Below, one piece after another: positions 1 to 5,778 of a stretch of 15,586 nt of DNA. Position 1 is the first letter of the stretch, and each line of letters starts with the position of its first letter. A program made the position numbers and the translations under genes. The stretch is from Bacteroidota bacterium. Its GTDB lineage: Bacteria > Bacteroidota > Ignavibacteria > UBA10030 > UBA8401. The stretch lies in assembly GCA_030824295.1 (NCBI GenBank), contig JAVBYA010000117.1:1-15586 (forward strand), given 5' to 3'. The notes below the pieces were generated by a model. It saw nothing but the letters and a program-made list of their open reading frames with translations. It had not been told where the DNA came from and ran no database searches.

Positions 1-885
1 GAGCGTTCCGGACGAGTCCGGATTCTTCGAGTTCAGCACGCGCACGGGGATGTTCTTCTTCACCGCAGGAAGGATGGTCTCCGGATGCAGGACACGCGCA
101 CCGAAATACGCGAGTTCCGCCGCTTCGTTGAAGGACATCACTTTGATCTTCTTCGCATCCTTCACCACGGTCGGATCGCTGGAGAGGATACCGTCCACAT
201 CGGTCCAGATCTGGATATCCTCCGCATCAAGCAGGGCGCCGATGATGGCCGCGGAATAGTCCGAACCGCCCCGGCCGATGGTGGTGGTCACGCCGGACGG
301 GGTGGAACCGATGAATCCCTGCGAAATGACCACATAGCCGTTGTTCACTTTCGGCTGGACGATCTCCCGGAGCTTCCGCTCGGTCACATCGAACTGCGGT
401 ACCGCCTTCGTATATTGCTCGTCCGTGATCATGAAAGAACGCGCATCCACCCAGAAGGATTTGAGCCGCTGGCTCTCGAAATAATGATGGATGAGCAGCG
501 ACGACATCCTCTCACCGTACGCGGCGAAGGTATCGAGCGAGCGGTTGGTCAGTTCACCCAGAACGATGACGCCGTTCACGAGCGCGGTCAGCTCTTCCCC
601 CACGGAAGAGAGATGTTTGTTCAGGAAACGAAGGATATCCCCGTCGAACAGTTCTTTGGCGATCTTCTTGTGACGTGCTTCGATGGCCGCGACGGCGTTC
701 AGCGCTTCTTCCTTCTTTCCCTGCGAAGCGAGCGATGCGGTCAGCAGCAGCTGATTGGTGATGCCCGAACATGCGGAAACGATGACAATAGGGCGCCGGG
801 GGAGCTCTTTTTTGACGATCTCGGTGAGATTCTTGATTGCTTTGGCATCTTCCACAGAAGTGCCGCCGAACTTCATGACGATCAT
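1..885 (-). CDS. lysC: Aspartate kinase, N-terminal 295 codons (C-terminus beyond the window)
   Basis: Aspartate kinase phosphorylates L-aspartate with ATP, the first step towards lysine, threonine, methionine and diaminopimelate. The visible part is the amino-acid kinase fold. KFGGTSV lies at residues 5-11, the substrate/catalytic segment GERMSS at 124-129, TTIGRGGSDYSAA at 201-213, TDVDGI at 228-233 and FGARVLHPE at 261-269. These are the hallmark motifs of the family. Full-length monofunctional enzymes have about 400-460 residues with C-terminal ACT domains; those would lie outside the window, so feedback type (lysine or threonine) and a possible fusion to homoserine dehydrogenase cannot be judged. 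The start is either ATG 885 or ATG 876; neither has a strong Shine-Dalgarno sequence. A terminator-like hairpin lies 36 nt upstream in the leader. Function is secure, the exact paralogue (lysC versus thrA type) is not. Confidence 0.93.
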   Translation of the reverse strand, partial: MIVMKFGGTSVEDAKAIKNLTEIVKKELPRRPIVIVSACSGITNQLLLTASLASQGKKEEALNAVAAIEARHKKIAKELFDGDILRFLNKHLSSVGEELTALVNGVIVLGELTNRSLDTFAAYGERMSSLLIHHYFESQRLKSFWVDARSFMITDEQYTKAVPQFDVTERKLREIVQPKVNNGYVVISQGFIGSTPSGVTTTIGRGGSDYSAAIIGALLDAEDIQIWTDVDGILSSDPTVVKDAKKIKVMSFNEAAELAYFGARVLHPETILPAVKKNIPVRVLNSKNPDSSGTL

Positions 886-920
886 ATAAATTTCAGATTC
901 TTTTCGGATGGGACCGGATG

Positions 921-950
921 AAAAACAACGGACCCGATACTACGGGTCCG
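921..950 (-). terminator. Intrinsic-terminator-like hairpin in the lysC leader (possible attenuator)
   Basis: A perfect 8-bp stem CGGACCCG/CGGGTCCG (943-950 and 929-936) with a 6-nt loop is followed on the minus strand by TTGTTTTT. It lies downstream of the stronger terminator at 988-1029 and only 36 nt before the lysC ATG. A smaller stem, GATGCC/GGCATC, sits just upstream at 959-974. Either this is a second, tandem terminator of the lipoprotein gene, or it attenuates lysC. The left-arm GGACC could alternatively pair with GGTCC at 911-915 (minus strand), a 5-bp competitor. Confidence 0.55.
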
Positions 951-987
951 GAGTATGCGATGCCGTCCGGCATCACACTTGAATGAT

Positions 988-1029
988 AAAAAAAATCCCG
1001 CTCAATAGAAAGATTTGGCGGGATTTTTT
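988..1029 (-). terminator. Intrinsic terminator after the lipoprotein gene
   Basis: The arms AAAAAATCCCGC (990-1001) and GCGGGATTTTTT (1018-1029) are perfectly complementary around a 16-nt loop. On the minus strand the stem is followed by an unbroken run of U. It begins 22 nt after the stop codon of the lipoprotein gene. The A/T flanks make it symmetrical, so it could also stop plus-strand transcription. Confidence 0.85.
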
Positions 1030-1051
1030 CATTTATTGGATCGTACGGCGG

Positions 1052-2068
1052 TCATTCCAGCGCCAACTCTTCGAACAGCATGGTGCGGTGGTCGATCCAG
1101 CCTTTGGTCCGTGCATTGAACTCCACAAAGACCCTGTCCCGGCTGATGCTGTTCGTATCGAACAGTGACGGGACGAATGCGCGGCGCATCGCACCCTGCG
1201 TCAGCCGGCGGAAGTTCGTTTCTGTGGAAGGAGCGCCCGGTTCCGTTCCGGCAAACAGCCGGATCTTATTACTGAAGAAGCGTGAGGGCTGTTCGGAAAC
1301 ATTGAAGACCGTGTCCACCGGAACATCCAGCACCGCCGTGCAGGCATTCCAGTCGATGGTAAAGAGCAGATCGACCGTCAGAGAAGGATAGCGCGGCCCC
1401 GGCGGCACCTTGGCTTTCACACGCTCATCGTTCAGGAAACGGAGCGTAGCGAAATGCCCTTCGATGCGGGTCAGATCGCCGGAGAGTTCATTGGTGATCC
1501 CTTCTGCATCGGAACTGACCGCATGATACTCCCGGGTGACCGTTCCGCCGGCATCCACGACATCCAGCCAATAGTAGAGGATCGATTTCGAAGCGTTCAC
1601 CGGCAGGACGACATGGTCGAATTTCCGTACGCGCGCGAACGCCGTCACCGTGGCGAACGAAAGCGGGAACGCTTTGCGGTAGACGAGCAGTCCATTATTA
1701 TAGACAAGCACCCGTGTGGCACTGGAGACGGTATCGTTATCCCCCCATTTCCCTTCCATATACTCCGTAACGATCCTCAGCGGACTCTGCTGCGTCGGCA
1801 CGGATTCAATATAGAAGACAGAACGGGTACCGCGGTACGTGATGCGGGTCGGGAGGAACCGATCGGAGGAATACGGAGCGCGGTCGCTCGATGCATCGGA
1901 CGGAGAGATGTAGGCCTGCGTCGTATCGATATCCGTTTCCGATGCGGAGGGAATGAAGTTATCTATTTTCTGAACAGGGGGATCAACAGGTTTCTTCTTC
2001 TGACATGCAGAAAAAAGGATTGAAAGAGAAACAATCACAATGGCGATAGATACGCGGAGAGAGATCAT
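1052..2068 (-). CDS. Predicted lipoprotein of unknown function
   Basis: This is a 338-residue protein with an N-terminal signal peptide. A hydrophobic stretch (about residues 4-20) ends in a lipobox-like LFSAC, followed by a lysine/proline-rich linker (QKKKPVDPP). After the lipidated Cys it looks like a soluble, mostly beta, Ser/Thr/Asp-rich exported domain; I recognise no family. I chose ATG 2068 rather than a longer frame to 2116 because the signal peptide begins there. A GGGG-containing Shine-Dalgarno-like segment precedes it, and the upstream extension would overlap the NYN gene. The start is 4 nt after the NYN stop codon, so the two genes could be translationally coupled, although their base composition differs. 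A strong terminator follows the stop. The protein probably sits in the outer membrane or periplasm if the host is Gram-negative; the role is unknown. Confidence 0.85.
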   Translation of the reverse strand: MISLRVSIAIVIVSLSILFSACQKKKPVDPPVQKIDNFIPSASETDIDTTQAYISPSDASSDRAPYSSDRFLPTRITYRGTRSVFYIESVPTQQSPLRIVTEYMEGKWGDNDTVSSATRVLVYNNGLLVYRKAFPLSFATVTAFARVRKFDHVVLPVNASKSILYYWLDVVDAGGTVTREYHAVSSDAEGITNELSGDLTRIEGHFATLRFLNDERVKAKVPPGPRYPSLTVDLLFTIDWNACTAVLDVPVDTVFNVSEQPSRFFSNKIRLFAGTEPGAPSTETNFRRLTQGAMRRAFVPSLFDTNSISRDRVFVEFNARTKGWIDHRTMLFEELALE

Positions 2069-2072
2069 AGTA

Positions 2073-2681
2073 TCATCCCCACTCGGAAGGGCGCTTAATG
2101 ATTTTGCCTGAATCAAGTTTAACTTCGGTTGGCAATATGGAAGATAAAAGATGTTCTTCTTTTAAATGATGAAATCTATCATACGACTTTTTAATTTCCT
2201 CGGCTTTCCTGCTAAATGGTATTACAACCTCGATGATTTTTTCGGGAAAGAATTGCTTTACGGTTCTAGCCGCAGGGGTTATGTCATAGTCAGCACAGAC
2301 AATAACAGCTTTATCGTATTCTTGTGTAAATGCTTTGGAGATTAATGCAGAGGCAATGTTCACATCGGTTAGCTTTTCATTCCATTCTTTATACCATTCA
2401 CCACACGATCTACATTTTCTAGAAGCTTTTTTAAACTCGCCCAATACCACCGAAACATGCATATGTCGAAGCACTTCAAGATATAGTTTTTGTCTTTTCC
2501 TTTTATCCTCAGATACTTTTGTCTCTGCCGTAAAGTAATAGATTCCAACAACTTCGTCAGACTTGGGAATAAAACAAGTAACTAATTTTGAAAAATCTAA
2601 CCACTTATATTTATGAAATTCCGGTTTCGAATCAATTGGATGATAAAAATTAAAGCCATCTATTAAAAAAATGGTTTTCAC
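2073..2681 (-). CDS. NYN-domain (PIN-like) putative ribonuclease, AT-rich
   Basis: This is a 202-residue protein of the NYN/PIN-like nuclease fold, whose members bind a metal through conserved acidic residues and often cleave RNA. Visible are the first strand with FLIDGFNFYH (Asp8, Asn11), a C-x2-C pair (Cys90, Cys93) just before EKLTDVNIA (Asp106, Asn108), and VCADYDITP (Asp131, Asp133). A basic, helical C-terminal tail follows. GTG 2681 is chosen because MKTIFLIDGFNFYH is the usual way this fold begins and GGATT lies upstream. A frame from TTG 2744 would translate through a terminator hairpin. Base composition is clearly more AT-rich than all neighbours, which suggests acquisition. Only the last eight codons or so have native-looking GC content. 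The target RNA is unknown, and a defence or toxin role is possible but not shown. Confidence 0.82.
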   Translation of the reverse strand: MKTIFLIDGFNFYHPIDSKPEFHKYKWLDFSKLVTCFIPKSDEVVGIYYFTAETKVSEDKRKRQKLYLEVLRHMHVSVVLGEFKKASRKCRSCGEWYKEWNEKLTDVNIASALISKAFTQEYDKAVIVCADYDITPAARTVKQFFPEKIIEVVIPFSRKAEEIKKSYDRFHHLKEEHLLSSILPTEVKLDSGKIIKRPSEWG

Positions 2682-2710
2682 AATTTTTTGTAATCCGATG
2701 TATTTAAAAT

Positions 2711-2739
2711 AAAAAACCCGAGAGCACGGGCTACTCGGG
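2711..2739 (-). terminator. Intrinsic terminator between the DUF1611 gene and the NYN start
   Basis: On the minus strand the stem CCCGAG/CTCGGG (2734-2739 and 2717-2722) is extended by an inner AGC/GCT around a 4-nt loop with one bulge. It is followed by TTTTTT then ATTTTA. The U-tract ends 30 nt before the NYN GTG. It may end DUF1611 transcription. Because a good promoter lies upstream at 2784-2812, it would also terminate or attenuate the NYN leader. Confidence 0.75.
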
Positions 2740-2783
2740 GGCAAGATGGTTTTAATTGCACTACATCTCGCGGGGCTGTAATA

Positions 2784-2812
2784 AATATACTGGATTCAAT
2801 TCTCAGAATCAA
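2784..2812 (-). promoter_or_regulatory. Candidate primary-sigma promoter for the NYN gene leader
   Basis: On the minus strand, TTGATT (2807-2812) is followed after exactly 17 nt by TATATT (2784-2789). The same -10 hexamer and spacing occur before rsmA and tRNA-His. Predicted start near 2777 gives a leader of about 97 nt to GTG 2681, with the terminator inside it. The spacer and -35 contain an imperfect inverted repeat GATTC/GAATC that could be an operator. Confidence 0.5.
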
Positions 2813-2834
2813 TATAGCAATCATTCAATATATC

Positions 2835-3875
2835 CTATACTTTCAGGTGCTTAAGCAGCGCATCGGCCAGACGTTCGCCGCCGAACCGGAACGTATCCAT
2901 CGCCGGCAGGCCGGTAAGATCCTCCAGCCGTTTTGCCTCCGCAATACTTTGTTCGTCCGTCAGTCCGATGGAGTTGATACCGATGGCGACCAATTTGGTG
3001 GGACGGAAGAACTCGATCACCTGCTCATGAAGCGCGATGAGACGCTTCAGGTCCGGGATGGGAAGACCGTAATCATCGTTCGTCCGTGTCGGCTGTACGC
3101 ACATGATCATCGCATCCGGCATCGTGCCGTGCATCAGACCGAACGTCACACCGCTGTATCCCTGATGCGTCAGAGCGCCCTGACCTTCCACGAAGATGTA
3201 CTCGTATCCTTCCTCATTGGACGCATCGATGCATTTCTCGATGCTGCCGGCGATATAATCACTGATGATGGCATCCACCGCGATCCCTTTGCCGGAGATC
3301 ATGATGCCGGTCTGCCCGGTGCCGATGAAGTCGCTCTTGAGTCCCCGCTGCTTGAACACATTATAGACTTGCAGCATGGTGGTCATCTTGCCGATGTTGC
3401 AGTCCGCTCCGACCGTGAGGATCGTCTTCGCCTTGCGCGTGCGGTAGTTCCCTTTGGAGACCACTTCATACTCGTGCGGGATGCGGCGCCAGTCCGTGAT
3501 GGTCACATTGAACTCGGCGGCAAGCGCAGTGAACTCCGCATCATCGGAGAGGATGGTGTGCAATCCGCTCAGGATGTGCATCCTGTTCCGGATGGCGGTC
3601 TTGATCCATTCGCGCCAGGCGTCGGGCAGCCGGCCGCCGGTCGGCGCGATGCCGATCAGTAGATGGGTCGGCTGATATTTCAATCCTTCTTCCACGCTTG
3701 CCACCACCGGCACATCGCCGCCGTATCCGAGCACCTCCTGCGCGGTCTTGCCGACCTTGGTACTGTCGATGATGGCGACGGTATCACCCGGCGTGTAGAT
3801 GAGCGCGGCATTAGCGGTCTTGGATTTGAGCGGACTGAAACGTCCTTCAGCAAGGGCAAGGATTCTGCGGGTCAT
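2835..3875 (-). CDS. DUF1611/DgcN-family P-loop protein (possible D-glutamate N-acetyltransferase type)
   Basis: This 346-residue protein matches the DUF1611 family in length and architecture. An N-terminal Rossmann-like domain (about 1-140) has the conserved ALIYTPGDTVAIIDSTKVG and IGIAPTGGRLP segments. The C-terminal P-loop domain (about 148-346) has a Walker-A-like VGADCNIGKMTT (155-166), FIGTGQTGIM (183-192), VEGQGALTHQGYSG (229-242) and FRFGGERL (329-336). Members studied elsewhere as DgcN take part in D-glutamate catabolism as N-acetyltransferases, commonly beside a dipeptide-epimerase-like racemase. No such partner is in this window, so the substrate is uncertain. The gene starts 66 nt after the methyltransferase stop, with no strong Shine-Dalgarno sequence and a weak terminator-like hairpin in the gap. 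Family assignment is firm; the reaction is inference. Confidence 0.85.
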   Translation of the reverse strand: MTRRILALAEGRFSPLKSKTANAALIYTPGDTVAIIDSTKVGKTAQEVLGYGGDVPVVASVEEGLKYQPTHLLIGIAPTGGRLPDAWREWIKTAIRNRMHILSGLHTILSDDAEFTALAAEFNVTITDWRRIPHEYEVVSKGNYRTRKAKTILTVGADCNIGKMTTMLQVYNVFKQRGLKSDFIGTGQTGIMISGKGIAVDAIISDYIAGSIEKCIDASNEEGYEYIFVEGQGALTHQGYSGVTFGLMHGTMPDAMIMCVQPTRTNDDYGLPIPDLKRLIALHEQVIEFFRPTKLVAIGINSIGLTDEQSIAEAKRLEDLTGLPAMDTFRFGGERLADALLKHLKV

Positions 3876-3893
3876 AGAGTCACTATTGAGTGG

Positions 3894-3925
3894 AAAAAGA
3901 TGTGCCGCAGCTTCGTTGACTGCGG
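3894..3925 (-). terminator. Weak terminator-like hairpin before the DUF1611 gene
   Basis: On the minus strand CCGCAG (3920-3925) and CTGCGG (3905-3910) form a 6-bp stem with a 9-nt loop, followed after 6 nt by a run of five T. It lies in the 66-nt gap after the methyltransferase and ends 18 nt before the DUF1611 ATG. The U-run is short and displaced, so termination would be inefficient. Confidence 0.35.
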
Positions 3926-3941
3926 TACTGAAATCGGAATG

Positions 3942-4868
3942 TCACCGGGAATTGCGTTCCCAGAAGACCCCGTCGTCGAATCCCTGAATGGTCCTGTCGG
4001 AATCGGCCAAGTGGAGTCTCTTCTCTGAAATAGAAGCAAATTTTTCATCAATTTCAATTCCTACATACCGGCGTCCGAGCTTTTTTGCGACGACGGAAGT
4101 GGTGCCGGAACCAAGGAACGGATCGAGCACGACCTCTCCGGGTTTACTGCTTGCAAGGATGATCTTGGCCGCCAGTTTCTCCGGTTTTTGCGTAGGATGC
4201 TCGGTATTCTCCGGCATGGACCAGAACGGGACGGTCAGATCCGTCCACAGATTGGAAGGATGCGTCAAACGGAAGTTCCCGTCATCGGTCCGCTTCCAAT
4301 CCTTCGGCTTCCCCTGTTCCGTGTACGGTGCGATCACTTTCCGTTTCATCTTCACTGCATCCAGCTGAAAGGTGAACTGGTCGGATATCGTGCAGTACCA
4401 AATATCTTCCGATGCATTCTTCCAGTTCGCTTTCGCACCGCGTCCCTTCTCCCGCTCCCAGGTGATGCGGTTGCGGACGATGAAGTACTTCTCCGCCGCC
4501 TGCTGGATCGCAGAGGATGATCGCCAATCCCCGCAGATGTAGATCGATGCGGTCGGTTTGAGCGTCCGCACCAGTTTCGAGAGCCATCCGTCCAGCCACG
4601 CAGCATAGGATTCGTTCGTTGTTGCACGGAAGGTGCTGGAATTGAACTTCTTGGTGAGATTGTACGGAGGATCGACGAAGAGCAGGTCCACGAACCCCGA
4701 CGGCAGATGTTCCGCCGCATCGTTGACATCATTCAATATCGTCCGGTCCAGGACATCCGCGACAGCGGCGGGTGAACGGAGTGTGAGCAGCTTCCGGCGG
4801 AAGCGGGTGCGCTCTGCTGCTGTAAGTATCAACGTTCTGTTCCGCGGTGCGGCACTGTTCTTCGGCAT
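3942..4868 (-). CDS. Solitary beta-class DNA methyltransferase (probable N6-adenine)
   Basis: This 308-residue protein of the N6_N4 methyltransferase family transfers a methyl group from S-adenosylmethionine to a base in a specific DNA site. The catalytic motif IV, DPPYN, is at residues 66-70 and the SAM-binding motif I, DPFLGSGTT, is at 249-257. HPTQKP (224-229) lies between them. The order IV before I is that of the beta class, and DPPYN favours adenine over N4-cytosine methylation (SPPY). The central part (about 80-215) would carry the target-recognition region. The C-terminus ends soon after the fold, without the extra domain seen in CcrM. No restriction endonuclease or specificity subunit lies nearby, so it is probably an orphan enzyme. 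It starts 7 nt after the xerD stop and belongs to the pgpH-xerD operon. The recognition site cannot be read from sequence. Confidence 0.9.
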   Translation of the reverse strand: MPKNSAAPRNRTLILTAAERTRFRRKLLTLRSPAAVADVLDRTILNDVNDAAEHLPSGFVDLLFVDPPYNLTKKFNSSTFRATTNESYAAWLDGWLSKLVRTLKPTASIYICGDWRSSSAIQQAAEKYFIVRNRITWEREKGRGAKANWKNASEDIWYCTISDQFTFQLDAVKMKRKVIAPYTEQGKPKDWKRTDDGNFRLTHPSNLWTDLTVPFWSMPENTEHPTQKPEKLAAKIILASSKPGEVVLDPFLGSGTTSVVAKKLGRRYVGIEIDEKFASISEKRLHLADSDRTIQGFDDGVFWERNSR

Positions 4869-4875
4869 CTGGGAT

Positions 4876-5778
4876 TCACGCTCTGGGATGGAACTGTTTA
4901 TGCTGCTGCTTCAATTGTTCCCGGTCGATATGGGTGTAGATCTGTGTGGTGGCGATGTCCGCATGACCGAGCATTTCCTGCACGGAACGGAGGTCCGCTC
5001 CCCCTTCCAGCAGATGCGTCGCAAAGGAGTGCCGGAATGTATGCGGATGCACCTCCTTCGTGATGCCCGCCCGGCGCGTATACTCCGCAACGATGTTCCA
5101 GATCGAGACCCGGGAGATGGCACCGCCCCGGAAGTTCAGGAAGAGTGCATCATTCGCTTTCCCCCGCTTGATGAGTGCACCGCGGAGCCGCTGTTTGTAT
5201 CCGTTGATCCATTGGAGCGCAGGTCCGCCGATCGGCACCAAACGTTCCTTCGACCCTTTCCCGAAGACCCGCACCAGCTGCTGCTCCTCCAGGATGCTGG
5301 AGAGCTTCAGACCCGAGACCTCGGACACCCGCATGCCGCTGGCGTACATCGTTTCCAGGATCGCACGGTCCCGCCAGACGAACTTCCCGGCAGTTTCGGA
5401 TGCAGGATCTGCCGCATCAAGAATGGCATTCATCTCTTCCACGCTCAGCACCTCCGGAAGATACTTCCCCTTCTTGGGCAGATCGATGTTCTGCGTGGGA
5501 TCGTATGACGTTACTTTCTCTCCGGCAAGGAATTTATGCAAGCCCTTCACCGCCGAGAGGTTCCGTGCGATGCTCCGCGGGGAGAGTTCCGCGTCACCCA
5601 GTGACCGGATGAAACGGGAGAGATGCTCCTCTTCCACAGCGGTGAATCCGTTCACACCAAGGTCGCTCAGGAAGCGGACATACCGGACGATATCCCGTTC
5701 GTACGCTTCGATGGAATTCCCGGCGAGACTCTTTTCCAACTGGATGAAACGGATATAAGGACGGACATCGAAACTCAT
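4876..5778 (-). CDS. xerD: Site-specific tyrosine recombinase XerD
   Basis: This 300-residue protein has the two-domain Xer layout: an N-terminal SAM-like core-binding domain (about 1-90) and a C-terminal catalytic domain. The full catalytic set is present: Arg150 (ASGMRVSE), Lys174 (GKGSKER), His246 and Arg249 (HPHTFRHSFATHLL), His272 (LGHADI) and the nucleophile Tyr281 (IYTH). Each is offset by two from E. coli XerD. The end QQHKQFHPRA matches the XerD C-terminus better than XerC. With a XerC-like partner and FtsK it would resolve chromosome dimers at dif. Its ATG overlaps the pgpH stop (ATGA), so it is translationally coupled. Absence of att sites, excisionase or phage genes argues against a mobile-element integrase. 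XerC, or a single-Xer paralogue, remains a minor alternative. Confidence 0.93.
   Translation of the reverse strand: MSFDVRPYIRFIQLEKSLAGNSIEAYERDIVRYVRFLSDLGVNGFTAVEEEHLSRFIRSLGDAELSPRSIARNLSAVKGLHKFLAGEKVTSYDPTQNIDLPKKGKYLPEVLSVEEMNAILDAADPASETAGKFVWRDRAILETMYASGMRVSEVSGLKLSSILEEQQLVRVFGKGSKERLVPIGGPALQWINGYKQRLRGALIKRGKANDALFLNFRGGAISRVSIWNIVAEYTRRAGITKEVHPHTFRHSFATHLLEGGADLRSVQEMLGHADIATTQIYTHIDREQLKQQHKQFHPRA

Noticed and set aside
85..921. 278-codon plus-strand frame opposite lysC
   Set aside because: It is antisense to an unmistakable aspartate kinase and has Arg/His/Asp-rich composition typical of a reverse-frame shadow.
886..1051. Lysine riboswitch upstream of lysC
   Set aside because: The space free of the upstream terminator is about 100 nt, too short for the lysine riboswitch, and its conserved core is not visible.
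2682..2744. N-terminal extension of the NYN gene from TTG 2744
   Set aside because: It would translate through a strong intrinsic terminator, and the NYN fold starts at GTG 2681.
4633..5508. 291-codon plus-strand frame opposite the methyltransferase and xerD
   Set aside because: It runs across the boundary of two well-supported genes on the other strand and shows no domain.
4876..5778. Phage or island integrase
   Set aside because: The catalytic positions, length and HPRA end fit XerD, the gene is inside a housekeeping operon, and there is no att site or phage gene nearby.
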